NCBI GenBank assembly: GCA_021030915.1
Contig: JAGEMR010000049.1
Span: 62,001 to 126,000 of the forward strand
Direction of reading: 5' to 3'
Origin: Astrothelium macrocarpum
Taxonomy: Eukaryota; Ascomycota; Dothideomycetes; Trypetheliales; Trypetheliaceae
DNA: 64,000 nt
Position numbers and translations under genes: made by a program
Shown: positions 10,594 to 22,399 of the stretch, piece by piece
Layout of the letters: every line of letters begins with the position of its first letter
Numbering within the stretch: position 1 is the stretch's first letter
The notes under the pieces: generated by a model
The model's input: only the letters and a program-made list of their open reading frames with translations
What the model was told of the DNA's origin: nothing
Databases searched by the model: none

Positions 10594-12845
10594 CTATTCC
10601 TCAAGCAATAATTTCCAAAGCGCATCTTCATCCATGAACTCATGATGTATGATATTGACAAGCCAATAATCCTCCCGTATACTTCTTATCACCTTTGCAC
10701 TCGGCGATCTCGCAGGATATACGCGCTCCCATTCCGCCCAGATCCCAAACGCCTCTTCACACCAGGCTCGAAACGAGACCGCTTCGATGATTGTCGGCGT
10801 TATAATCCTATACCGCACATTAGCTCACTTCCTCCCTTCCCATTATCCACAAGATCAAAAGCAATGCACATACTCCTTCCCACTAAACACCCCCCACGTC
10901 ACCGGATTCACCCCGTCCTCATCCGACGCCTCAAACTCCCCCCCAGCATTCCCCGCAAACCAACTCACCTCGCCCTCCCTATCCCTCCCCTCCAACCTCC
11001 TCTTCAACACCCGCCAATCCCTCGAGCTCACAAAAAACTCCACAAACGCCTTCTGAAACACAAACCCATTCCGCGGCCCCCACCCCACCACCTCATCCGC
11101 ACTCCGCACCCCCCCCACCGCCGGCTGACTCGCCACGCTCCAGCACCCGCGCGCAATCAGCCGCGCCAGCCACCCCCGAATCCCCGCCGTCTCGCCACTC
11201 AACCCCCCATCGTCTTCATCCCCCCCGCTCCACGGCAGCCCGCCCAGCTCGCCCCGCACATACCGCGTGAACACGCGCCCGACCTCGTCGACGCTCGCGG
11301 GGCAGCCCCACAGTTCGCGCGCACGTCCTGCGGACACCCCCAACCGCGTCGTGCGCAGCGCGTACCCGTTGTCGGAGCGTGCGCCGAAGGCCGGACTGCG
11401 CGCGTCGCCCCAGCGCCCGTTGGGGAAGTCGTCCCAGGTGGCGTCGCGGCCGAGCGGGCCTTCACCGGAGGTGATGGCGAGGGTGGAGGTGCGGTGTGTC
11501 GATGGGGGTGGGGCGGCGGCGGTGGTGGGGGAGGCTTCGTAGGCGTGGGTTGGGGGGTTGGCGGATGTGGGGTGCTGGGGTGGGGGGGAGACGATGATGC
11601 GGTTGTGTGGGGTGGTGGAGGAGGGGCGGCGGCTGTTGGGGGGTGAGGTGGTGGGTTTGCTGGTGGAGGTGGAGGTGGGGTTGATGAGGAGGAAGTCGTT
11701 GTCGGAGGCGGGGGCGTCTTCGATGGCGATGGAGCTCGTGGGACTGCCGGCGGTGGTGGTGGTGAAGGAGGATGAGGTCGTGGTTGTAGGTGGATCGGAG
11801 GTTGCGGCTTCGGGTGGAATGAGGTTGCAGCGCTCGAGGATGTGTGCGACGGCTTTTTCGAGGTTGAGTGTGTAAAAGTGGAAACCCCGCGGTGTAAGGG
11901 TGGGGGTGGGAGAGGTTTGGGAGGTGGCTTTGATGGTGGTGACGATTTCGGAGAGAATGTCGACGCCGACGCGCTTGACGGCTTCGTCGTCGCCTTTGAC
12001 TGCGTCGAGACGTGCGAGAATGGGTGGAGGGAGTTTGGCGTGGCTAAGTTTGGTGGTGCGGCGGAGGATTTGGTAGCTCTGGATAGGCATGAGGCCTGGG
12101 ATTATGGGAATGTCTTTGAATGTTCCTGATGGGTGCTCTCGTAGCATCTTTTCGAAATCTTGATATGCTTTGACGTCGAAGAAGAGTTGGGTCATAATAA
12201 AGTCTGCACCTGCGCGCGTCTTTTCTACCAGATATGGGAGGTCAAATATTGGATCTTGCTTTTCTGGGTGACTCTGATCCGAGTGTCCTTCTGGATATGC
12301 CGCCACCCCCACACAAAAGAAATCTCCATATTGTTGTCTTATGTATCGCACTAGATCTATTGCCCACACAAATTCTTCTTCATGGTCGCCATTCAGTGGG
12401 GGTGCGCCTTCCTCCCTATACTCGTCGCTACGCGGTGGATCTCCTCGTAACGCAAGGATATTTCGGACTCCTAAAGCTTTTGCTCCTTCTAATGCCTCAT
12501 CGATCAATGATCGGCTCATGTTGGTACATGTGAGGTGCAAGCATGTTGTCAAGCCCAGCTGACATTGGCAGATTTCGGCGAGTTCGAGCGATTTCGTTGC
12601 AGTGGAGCCGCCGGCACCCCAAGTGACGTTTACGAATAATGGTCGCAGAGCAGTGGACATGCGTTCAAGACGTTGGTGGAGGTTAGAGAAGCCCTGAAAG
12701 TGCCGCAATCAGCTGTTGTCCAGTCTTGAAGGTACAGTGATTGGGCAGGAAGAGATACCATGGACGTTTTGGGAGGAAAGAACTCGAGTGAAAAGTAATT
12801 TGATGAGGATGGCAGCGCCGCGATCTTATCAGTGATTCTCTCCAT
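10594..12845 (-). CDS. MET12: Methylenetetrahydrofolate reductase, MET12 type
   Basis: CDS complement(join(10594..10807, 10874..12693, 12759..12845)), 706 residues. It reduces 5,10-methylenetetrahydrofolate to 5-methyltetrahydrofolate for methionine synthesis. The N-terminal FAD barrel starts with SLEFFPPKTSM, then FVNVTWGAGGSTA, LHLTCTNMS, NILALRGDPP, GVAAYPEGH and FIMTQLFFD. A linker of about 110 residues rich in Thr, Ser and Pro follows. The C-terminal regulatory domain has LGRDATWDDFPNGRWGD, VGWGPRNGFVFQKAFVEFF, VNPVTWGVF and, after the last intron, IITPTIIEAVSF to VNIIHHEF. The pattern matches yeast Met12 better than Met13 (SLEFFPPKT, not SFEYFVPKT). Base composition is much more GC-rich than its neighbours and strongly strand-skewed. 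A plus-strand frame of 334 codons opposite it is an antisense shadow. Confidence 0.95.
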
Positions 12846-13240
12846 GTTGCTAGGACAGGGATAGACGATTGAAAGCTGATATTGCGGTAGTCTACGGGAG
12901 TCATTATGAGGAAATTTGGGGAAGTCCGGCCGTGGTGGGGCACGAAGAAAACACGGCCTAGAATTGTATGGCACATATAGAGCAATAATCCTGCTCTGAG
13001 GCTTGAAAATTATCCTTCCCTCCAGAACTTGCCATTGAAACGCTATTAGATTGGACATTTCTTATGCGTTCCACTATCACAGGGCTGTCAGTGGTTGAGA
13101 TTCGTTGAGCTTTCCTGATCATTTCACCCAAGCTCTAAGAAGCTATATACATGCCAGTGACGGATCAGCAAGTTGCTGCAGCAGTGACTCAATCACTCCG
13201 AGATCCTTTTAAATGTCAAACATTACCTTTGAAACGTGAG
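12846..13240. other. Spacer, probable MET12 promoter
   Basis: About 395 bases upstream of the MET12-type start and downstream of the AIM6-like stop, both genes being on the minus strand. Nothing else recognisable. Confidence 0.5.
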
Positions 13241-14419
13241 TCAACCGGAGTTCTCCCAAAAATTTGCTACCCCTTCCAAGTCATCAACGTTAAGCAAATC
13301 AACACTCTCGTTCCAGAGGAGTCTCCAAATGGCATTTCGTGTTCCAATCGGCCATCCTGGTTGATCCCAATAGCGAACCGCAATACCCTTTTCATGCGCA
13401 GTCGTAATCTGGGAACGGAGCAGCGATAGCTGGGTATCATTCAAGGTCTCGTTCCGCACTTCACCAAAGACAGCACCAAAGTCAGTGCTTGCAATGGGAC
13501 TGATGTCCGCTGTAATATTACTGGCAGTTGTGCCGAGATCAGGTAGCGGGCCATCGAAAAAGTAGTCTCGTGGGCTTACACCTTGTACTTGGTCAAGAGG
13601 AGTGTTTCCAGTTCCAATGACAGTCACTGGACCACTGGTGACTTCTCCAGAGCTACTGACATTGGTGAGATATCCAGCACTCCGAAGGGGCTCCAAGGCT
13701 TTGACCACTTCTGAAAATGTGGTAGCGCCGTCGGTTTTGACATCAACAAAGAGATATAGCGTCTGGGTCGAGTCGGTATCGTAGACTCCACTGCTATTTT
13801 GTGAGAATGTTAGTTGTGGAAAGTGACTGGTAGACTGACTTCTTGGTCGGGCTTGTTACAAAAGCAGAAGTTGGATTTTGGCGCCGCAAGGTGTCGAGGA
13901 TTGGCTGAATATAGAGAGAGTCAAATGTGCGGACATTCGTCAGAGCGCCCTCTTCATGGCCGACCTGTGGCATGTTAGCAGAATTTCTCCTTTAACACTT
14001 GAAGATCCCATCGAACTGTTAGAAGAGAACGCACGAAGACGTACATGTAAAGTTCCGTTATATAACCACACATCTGCTTCCACAGATACCGCGCCGACGG
14101 ACAAAGCTGAAACAAGTCAGCACGAAACATGCAGATGATTTTCATCCTCGACAAGTACCGGAGTAGAACGGGATTGCTCTCCAGTAATCATTATGAGAAT
14201 GGAAAGCTTTCTATATAAAGTTAATGTTTTCTTTAGTAACATAATAGGTTTCTTCCTTACCGGCACAATGCCTTGTGTTAAATCTGTAGGGTATTGATAT
14301 AAATCACTACTATGCGTATTTTGTAGGATGTTTTGCAAGGTGCTAGAGAGGGGAATATCAGATTGAGCTTGAACTGCGCCTGCAGCTAAGCAAACTGTTG
14401 TAAGCCAAGGACCTATCAT
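13241..14419 (-). CDS. AIM6-like phosphodiesterase-fold protein
   Basis: CDS complement(join(13241..13793, 13840..13964, 14045..14106, 14159..14210, 14261..14419)), 316 residues. It belongs to the altered-inheritance-of-mitochondria 6 family, which has a PLC-like phosphodiesterase TIM-barrel fold and no established reaction. The start at 14419 opens a signal peptide (MIGPWLTTVCLAAGAVQA, likely cut before QSD), suggesting secretion or membrane passage. Family blocks cross the exons in order: HSHNDYWRAIPFYS, ALSVGAVSVEADVWL, VGHEEGALTNVRTF, SGVYDTDSTQTLYLFVDVK, YWDQPGWPIGTRNAIW and LNVDDL. The H..D and E.D residues expected at the metal site are present. Four short introns all keep phase; one uses the less usual donor GTCAGT. 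Confidence 0.92.
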
Positions 14420-15300
14420 CTCATTGCGTACGGCTTTCCAAAGCGAACGACGAAGGAAATTCAGCCCAAGTGTGTAGGTTATAGGGAAAGAGATTTTTTC
14501 ATAAAAGTATTCCACAACTGCAACAATGACGATTTTCTAGTGACGCTTGTGCAGGTCCCACTGTGAAATGGTAGGTTGAGACTGGACCAATCATTTGAGA
14601 ACGTGGTTCTACGCTAGTTTGGCGATGTGCGTCGGTACAATTAAGCCACCTGGGAAAGTGAGCAGATCAGAGGCAGGCTCGATCGGTCATTACATGTCGT
14701 GGCTCAGTGATTAATCATTTGGATTAATTTAGAATTAAAATGCTGAATGCGATTTGTAGTTAAAAAGTTGAATTTGTTTTACTTTTTATATTATTTTATG
14801 GTTATGTTATCTAACCGTTCGAGAGACAAGACTTTATTCGCCATACGAGTGATGCTGTCAAATACGAAGCTCAATACCGTATAGCCTGTAGAGAAAATAC
14901 AAGCTTCAGAAGGTAACTGCATCCCACCTTTTCTAGTGTTCTGTGGCATAGTACTAGTCTCACGGCTGTCTAGATTTAAGAATTTCCAACGAGGCACGAG
15001 TGACATTTTCAAAGGCGGTGTCTCGGTCGGCCACAACAGGGCGAGATTTAAGGCTTTTGCACGTGTTTGTCGTCCCACAATCAAAGGGTCACAGTTAATT
15101 AGCGAAAACGACCACGCGAAGGAGCCAATTTTGATTGTGTACCCGTATATCGACGTCAGAGTGCGAGACTTGCTTAGCTCTACTCAAACACTACTTAACT
15201 CCCCTTTTGCAGCCAACCGCTAGGTAAAAGCACATTGGAAGAACCTTGCGAAGACTTACCGTGTGTGAGAATATCATTGTGAGGCTGAACCTGATTAGAC
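14420..15300. other. Intergenic with short AT-rich stretch
   Basis: About 880 bases without a supportable gene. Bases 14700-14820 are clearly AT-rich compared with the flanks and could be a small decayed element, but no repeat ends were found. Confidence 0.5.
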
Positions 15301-18027
15301 TCAGGTGGTCTTATATGATGTCTTTCCCTGCGACATTTCCCACTCCCGCAACTGGGCTGATAAATCGGTCTTAAAGTCGTCCACAAAGGCCACAACGTGG
15401 CGAACGTGTTCGAGCTCCATTTTCTCCTTGCCAGTGCCTCGAGCGTATCCCATGGCAGTGGTAACAATGTTGCGAATCTGCCTTCCGTCGAAATGCTTCT
15501 TGAACAACTCCGTATTTGCGAAAGTCTCTATTTGCTTTCGGGTCGGCCCCACTCTATTTTGCTTCCTGTATTGTTCTACAAAATCTTTGAAGATATTAGT
15601 CGTCTGACTTTTAGTAAGCTGATTATATTTTAGAGTGATGTGGATCCGAGATTGTACGGTGACGTCGAATTGAGTAATTTGGTTGGTAGTCAGAAATAGG
15701 ATACCACGATAGTATTCCAAGACCCGGAGGAAAACTATTGTATGGTACATCAGCCACTGAGCGGCTGTAGCATTGACAACTTACCGGATACCAGCCCGCT
15801 TCTTTCTGCTGAAGAGAAAGATCCTGCGGTTCGACTTTGAAGAAAGACATCCGCTTCATCACTGAATCTCGTTAATTGGCCTCCGATACAACCGTTTCGA
15901 ACAGACTTCACTTACATGAGAAGCATCGCTCTCCAGATGCTAGCAAGCTCAAAGATTGTCTGCAGGTTCCGTTCTACGTCTTTGGCAGTGGTGCCGACGT
16001 CCCCTACACTGACTGAGAAAAGCGGTTTCCGTACGGCCTGGGCAATCATTTGAGCTAGCCAAGTAAGTGACATGGGTGCCGAGGTTTGAAAGAGCGTAAT
16101 ACCTGTTGAAGTTTTCCCAACGCCCGGATTCCCATAGAGTAATACCACGAGACCCTTGCCTTTGTCTGGTACGATGTCCTTGATTCCGTACCCTTGTTCG
16201 GTCCCTTCTTCGCCTTCCATGCCATGGTTTCTCACCAAGCCGCATAGCAGTTCCTTCATCTCTTCTCCGTCTTCGTTGGCGCCACCACTTAAATGCAACC
16301 TTTTCATCACAATTTTCTCTTCCTCATCGGGTAGAGGCTGCAGTTTGTCGACAGCCAATTGTGCCCATTGCTTATCCTTGAGAACATAGCCCAACACTCT
16401 GGGTGGACAGAGCATTGTCTGGAATTTTTCCCACTCTTCGTCGTCACCGCCTCTCATACCATCGTATCTTTGTCGATACCGACTCTGAAGCGCTTCATTC
16501 TTTATGCAATCAGGGCACTGGCAATCGTATTGCTCGTCCTGCACGAGGGTATCGCCAATCTGTGAGGTGGCGAGCCCATATCGATAGTAGGATCGGAAGT
16601 CAACCATGACGTCGCCTTTCTTGATCGGGTACGTCGCTTTCGAAGCCCGCTGCGGAATATAAGTGTCTCGGTCCAAACCACGGTCCCAATCGCGATCACC
16701 CTGTAGATGTTGTTAGTGGTCTATCCACCAGACTATTGGAAAAGCGCAGGTATGTGCGATTACCAATTCATTAGTTTTCACTCCTCGAAATCCCGCACTG
16801 TCGAAAATGGCATCACCATCGTACCCGTACATTCTGTTATTCGTTGTTGTGGTGCAATACTTCCTGAACGCTTCGCCCCGCTTGAAAAGAACATCCTCGA
16901 TTTCCGTTCGTCTTTCATGCTCATTCAAAGGAAGAAAAGGCAATGATGCTATTGGTTTGGTGTTCTCGAATTCTTCGAAATCAAGTGTGATTGCCCGGCG
17001 CAAAAAGACTTCGCCATCATAATCATATGTCCAGCACCTCAACCTCCACCATGAAGTGCTTCCAGACCGCCTGGTAGGATTAACCCTAGGCCATGGTCTG
17101 TAATTGTCCTCCACAATAAATACCTGATCTCGCTTGAGAAATAAGTGACCATATACGATGGTGCCTGGCGGAAATACTGTCCAAAGCGCCTCAAATGTTA
17201 TACAACGCTCTTTTTGGTATGAATTTCGATTCTGGAGATATCTGTCAAGCCTCAAATCCCCAGAGCCTTTTCGAAGGGCCTCAAGCAACTGTCGTAAATC
17301 GGCTCGTGCCTGTATGCTGTTATTGTCGTCACATTCTTTGCCAGGCTCGGATTGCTCCCATAGTAAGTCCCAATTCAGGATAACGGACTCGTATGGTGAT
17401 GGGATAGTGATGATCTCGCCTCGCCAATGGGCCGGATAATGCGGCAGAAGCTTGTGTAATAGATTGCGAAATCCTTCATCATATACAATTATGTCGCCAT
17501 CGCCGTCTTCGTCCGGGTAGACAAACCTTCGCAGGAGAAGGGCTTGCTCCGTCTGCTTCTTGGCAACTGTGTCAGGAAGAAGTTGCGCCGGCTCAAAGTC
17601 TTTCCTCTCCTGCGTTTCAGGATCGATCTTATTGGTAACTACTCGCACACGTGCCTTTGGAGAGGAGTCGGTCTCAGCCTCTGGAGCTATTCCGTTGGTG
17701 GTAGAGTTCTGTTTGGTACTCTGTCGCTGAATGATTAGCTTTCGTTTCGCCATATTTGAACTTTTTTTTTTTTTTTTTTTTCAGAACCATTTACCTCTTC
17801 AGAAACGGATTTGGGGACGCTATCCTCTCCATTCGCTTCTTTGACTTGGAGTTGGGAATACTTCTTCTCCAATTCAGTGAACTTTTTTTCGAGAGCAGCA
17901 AGCTTGTTCTCTAATGATACCTATACCTCTGACGTCAACGGCAATGGCCTCATGAGGGCTATCCCTTGCTGTAAGGCATCAGGTTTTTGCTTACTACAGG
18001 ATCAGCTTTATCTCCCTTCTCAGCCAT
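15301..18027 (-). CDS. AAA+ ATPase, DUF7025 family (copy 1)
   Basis: CDS complement(join(15301..15734, 15785..15861, 15916..16054, 16103..16700, 16764..17726, 17795..17920, 17995..18027)), 789 residues. Fungal AAA+ ATPase: a coiled coil at about residues 12-53 (LENKLAALEKKFTELEKK), a DUF7025-type middle region, Walker A GNPGVGKTST at 564-573, Walker B LLIDEADVFLQSR near 618-630, then FLTTNQITQFDVTVQSRIH as sensor 1 and arginine finger. The catalytic residues look intact. The 68-base intron at 17727-17794 contains a run of 20 A on the coding strand and ends GCTAATCATTCAG. If it is not spliced, the run puts the upstream coiled-coil exon one base out of frame, and translation would need the ATG at 17753. 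Its paralog lies at 26.3-28.3 kb. Members are common in accessory regions; substrate unknown. Confidence 0.85.
17762..17781 (-). repeat. 20-base homopolymer (poly-A on coding strand)
   Basis: A perfect run of 20 T on the plus strand, A on the coding strand of the AAA+ gene. In my model it lies in intron 2; without splicing it would encode Lys. Such runs are prone to length change and sequencing error, so the local frame should be treated with caution. Confidence 0.95.
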
Positions 18028-18764
18028 GGCGGTTGTCAGCCCAGACAGGTGAAGATCCTAGATAGTTTTTTCGTCGCCAAAATTCTCAATAGTCTAGATG
18101 ATCACAGATTTGGCTAAGATCTGGGATACTAGAAGACACTCTGCATGCTTTTCTCAACTTGTGCCTGGCGCTGTAGGAGTCTGATGGAGCCCACAGCTCC
18201 GTTGTAGCTGACGAGGCTCGGATTAGTCGTGCAACATTGTGTATTCATGGTGTTCGGAATAGACAAATTGCTGCACGCACTAGCGTTTTGTGACCTGTTT
18301 AGCTGCTTGCACCCGACATTGATAGAGTCGCATTTAGCGAGCTCCGAGATACAAAGCGGGTTGAAGACAACATGAGGCATTTTTGCCATTGGATGGGTAG
18401 CCCAGAATTGCTCTGGTAATGTTACCAAGGAACTTCGATTGAGCGCCATGATTTGCTGGGACTATTACATAATCGTTGCTTGACGCTTCGCATGACCTCC
18501 CATCCTTATCATCTGGGTTACTTTCGTCAGTCTTTGCGTAGAACATTGGAGGTTCGGACATACGCTCACAATCATTACGATCATATGTATTCTATCCCTC
18601 ACGTTATTTCTGGTAAAGACTGATTTAAACGGTCACACTCAGCACCCGGGGAGGTTCTTGGTTGGGCGTCAGCCTTGTGTGATCAGAAGTCAAGATCAAA
18701 ACAGAGACGGACTGCTTCTCCCCAGCTACTAAGCGTCGCGACCTGAGCGATAACTCTAGAAGCC
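18028..18764. other. Divergent promoter region with one small ORF
   Basis: About 740 bases between the divergent AAA+ and DUF7708 genes. A minus-strand ATG frame at 18129-18449 (106 codons) has about seven cysteines, including KCDSINVGC and QCCTTNPS, but no signal peptide or recognised family. I do not call it a gene. Confidence 0.4.
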
Positions 18765-20658
18765 ATGGAAAAGGGGTCTGATGAGTCTCGGACGCGATTT
18801 CAAAATGAACAACGCTCTCCACATAGTCTGACAAAACAACAAACGTTTGTTGCCAACGGCACTGAATTCTTATTGATAACCACGCTGATACTATCAGAGA
18901 GGAATTGGTTGGCCTTGAACAGAAGCAGGTCAGGCTTCACGACTGGTTGAAAAAGAAGAAACATTTTGGTGATGTAGAAAAGAGAAGCCTGCAATGCAAG
19001 ACCCCTGAAGACTTTGTCGCATTCTGGAATGAATACTTGAGACACGCCAAGTCAAACTTTGATCGGCAGCACGACAAAGGCTGGAAAAACTGGATAAGAC
19101 AGTACCAATCATTCGCAGCAGGAGCGGATCGGCTGCTACGTGATTTTAGCCCGATCGTCGAAATGATAAGTAATGCGGCTTCGCCGTACGGAGGCTTAGC
19201 TATCGGAACAATCAGTGCGTTCTTTGTAGTAAGCTGCGAACATGTTCATTCAAGTCTAATAGGAAAAACTCACAAACGTTGGAGGTGGCGAAGAACAGGA
19301 GCAAGATTGACAAGACCATCTCGTCCGCCATGATTGATGTCAACGATCGCCTACCTGGTCTTGAGCTATATGGAAAAATTTACAAAGATAACAGTGAACA
19401 CGAGATACACCTCCAGGCAAAGATTTTGAGTGCTTATCGCCGATTCATTGATTTTACTGTCGATGCTACCTACTATTACCTTCAGTCAGGTACCTGTACG
19501 CACACTAATCGAGGCTTAATGTGTTCCACTGAGTTGTTCTTAGCCAGATGGTGGACTGCGACTTGGAAGCCGGATAAGTTCCAAGGGTCGGCTAGTGACA
19601 TGCAAGACTCGGTAAATGCGGTGCGTCTGCATTGTGAGGAGTTACTAAACTCGAACGTAAAAGCGATCAAGGAATCGAACGAAGGCAAGGACGCTCTGAA
19701 GGATCTGTTGATGATGAGTTGTTAGCTGATGCATTTCGTAGAGCTTCAAATAAAGGTGGATGGTCTTCAAGAACAAGTAAGGGAACTTCAAAAGAAGATT
19801 TCTGGTGAGGGACACCCCTACCTTCGTGCTGCAGAGAACCTCGGATTGAAGGATCTGACTTGTATTATAGGCTTGAAAGCGGATAACAACAACAGTAGGC
19901 TTCGGGATGTTCAAGTACTCCTAGGCCTAGCGGCTTGGTCAGAGGACGATAAGCGCGAGAAATTCAAATCCCATGCATGGAGCGTTGAGAGAGAGCGTGG
20001 GAACCAGGACACCCTCGAAACCTTGGATTCAGAACGAATCTCGGTTTATAAACAGACCGTGCATTTTCAGCATTGGCTAACATCCGGTCGTTCCGCTATG
20101 TTGCTCATCATTGGAGCCAACAATCCAGGGCAACGATGGACCCATTGCTGGATGTCTCCGCTGGCAATTGATATCGTGAGGCAGCACGATGCCGAAAACA
20201 ATCCACACGCGTATTACATATTTGTGGAGAACGACATGACCGTTTACAGCGCGATTACCGAGATCTTGTTTCAGTTGTTGCGGACGAAGCGTGGCGCGCT
20301 CGGCGAGAATGACTATTTAGCGAAGCTATGCGCCATTATTGAAAAATACAATGCCATTTCCGAGTCCCACGAGGAGGCCAAGGTTGACGCATTGGTTCGA
20401 GTTGTCAGGTGTGTAATCCAGGCGTTTGAGTCAAATGAAACGGTACATGTAACATTAGATCGTGTCGATTGTTGCAAGGCCGACCAACAACTTGACCTTA
20501 TGAGAGTGCTTATCACAATGTTGGAGACAGCGAAATGCCTCATAAAAATATTTGCAGTTGCAAAAGATATGTTTTGGGAAGTAGACAAACGGAGTCTCCC
20601 CAAAATGACGAAGGGTTATTTTGAACAAGTATTCGAAGAGCAAAAGCTAACAATTTGA
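18765..20658 (+). pseudogene. DUF7708 STAND-type gene with frameshift and in-frame stop
   Basis: The best path is 18765 to 19228, 19285 to 19489 and 19544 to 20658. It matches fungal NLR-like proteins with an N-terminal DUF7708 region: FVAFWNEYLRHAKSNF, YQSFAAGADRLLRDFSPIVEM, KNRSKIDKTISSAMIDVNDR, ARWWTATWKPDKFQ, then RDVQVLLGLAAWS and a STAND-like part with HVTLDRVDCC. Introns 19229-19284 and 19490-19543 are in phase. Two lesions are seen. The only upstream ATG frame (from 18765) reaches NGTEFLL, but the homologous sequence continues as DNHADTIREELVG in another frame, as if one base were missing near 18873. A TAG at 19723-19725 sits in the coiled coil between KDLLMMSC and LMHFVELQIKVDGL, in the same frame. 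Either could be a sequence error; together they suggest decay. Confidence 0.7.
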
Positions 20659-22399
20659 ATAGACGAAAATAAAGATCCTAATAAATTCTTTTTAGCCTTG
20701 ACTTTGATGTGAATCCAACTTTTGAAATTTTTGGCTTTCAAAAGGCTTCTTAGAAGGCTATTCGATTAGTAAATTCAATTGTAAACTAAACAGCGAGTTG
20801 TTGCGGTAGATGACACGGTAAACATTAGGATACGCACCCTTCTACCTTCTTCATGGATGTCTGTCTTGGCAAAGCCTAGAGGCAGATAGCAGCGAGTAAA
20901 AAGAGGTATCGGACACGTTTTCCTTTTCACGTAAAGAGCTTTGGAGCGTGCTGCAGCTGACTGCATTCCACAATGCGCTGGCTGATCTGCTCATCGCAGG
21001 GCTGCTCAGGGTAGCACAGCCACAATTCAGGATAAAACCGAATTACTCAGGTTTGTAAGCCAAAGCGGAATCTGGCGAGCGAGGCTCTCACGTGTGAGTT
21101 CTCTGGTATGCGTCGCTCAAGACATGACTGAACCTGTAAGGCAGGTTAGCATTGGTAGAGACCCGTGATGACTAATTCTTCTATATTGGGAATCTCGTAC
21201 AACACGGAAGGCTGATCCAGTGCTGGCTTTTTCGTGCCTCTCTTGAGTGGTGTGTCAGATTAGCAGTCCGTTCTTTTTTGCACTACATGTTTACCGGTTT
21301 GAAGCCTTGTAACGCCACGTGTAGCCAGGGTGGTGCCAGGCATACTTCAAAGGATTTCAGCTTCGTTAATCCCCGTCGTTTGTGGATTCGTGTCCATTGA
21401 AGTACACTCGATCTTGACTGGTGCCTTCAGATGTGGTGCGAGTGGTACAACTTGAGAGTTACATTCACGCCTTGCATCCTATGATGCCGACAAGGCGTTT
21501 GAATGGCCCGCTATGGTGAGCAGTGTTCTGCAGTAAAATTCAGCTGATGACTGGGGCATTGGATCAGAGGAGCGCCTGACATTCAAGGATTAAAAAACAA
21601 ATGTGTGACTGGGCGCAATACTCAATATACCCCTTACGAAGGTGAGCCATGCGTCGATATTTTAAAAACTGCGATATTGACTAATTAGAACACTGCATTA
21701 TTTACCAACTATACAGCATCACGCTCGTAGATATTGGAACAAGGATTCGCTAGAAGGCTGAAAATCTTTTGATAGGCTGAAGGCCGGGAGCCGATGTTGG
21801 TCCTGTTTGCATAAGTCGGCCTCAAGTTGTGCTGCAAAGAGAAGAAAGTAGTTTCGTGTGCAGCCGGATAATCTCTGTGTATGTCCACCGGCCGTGCCCT
21901 AGGAGCTTCGAACGAACACCAAGTAGAGGTGAAGAAGACAAAGAGCGTGCTATCCTATGGTCCCCTTTGTGTTCTGCGGTGGCCAATGGTTCTGCAAATG
22001 ACTGGATACAAAGATCACCTGGAACGAACCTACAGTGGTTTAAGTAGCGCAAGCTTAATATCCGCACACAGACTTGAAATTGTCAAGTGCAAGCGGTCAT
22101 TTGGGGTTGTTCCTTCAAGACCGAGACAAAACATGGAAAGAGTAGGGAATGAATGGATCCAGGGATACAACGCCGAGGACATACCTGGCAGGGAGAAATA
22201 TGGTTAATTTATTCGTGAATACCGAACTGCTGGACTACTCATACTATCATCTGTGTTCGTCAAGTCTTTGCCCATTTGACATTATTCTTTATGCCAATTT
22301 CGGATGCCACTTTCAATATCGTGTCAAACCATTAATGGACCGTGAGCATTTCTGGCCCTGAAATGAGCCTCTCACCATTTCTGGGTTGACTCGTTCCGC
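20659..22399. other. Intergenic, no gene seen
   Basis: About 1.7 kb. Short open frames (for example 21822-22207) have no domain similarity, and I saw no repeat ends. Possibly decayed sequence between the two accessory genes. Confidence 0.5.

Noticed and set aside
10642..11646. Plus-strand open frame of 334 codons opposite the MET12-type gene
   Set aside because: Low-complexity Pro/Arg/Gly translation, fully antisense to a well-conserved coding exon; produced by GC skew.
14700..14820. AT-rich patch as a second RIP-mutated element
   Set aside because: Only about 120 bases and no inverted or direct repeat ends.
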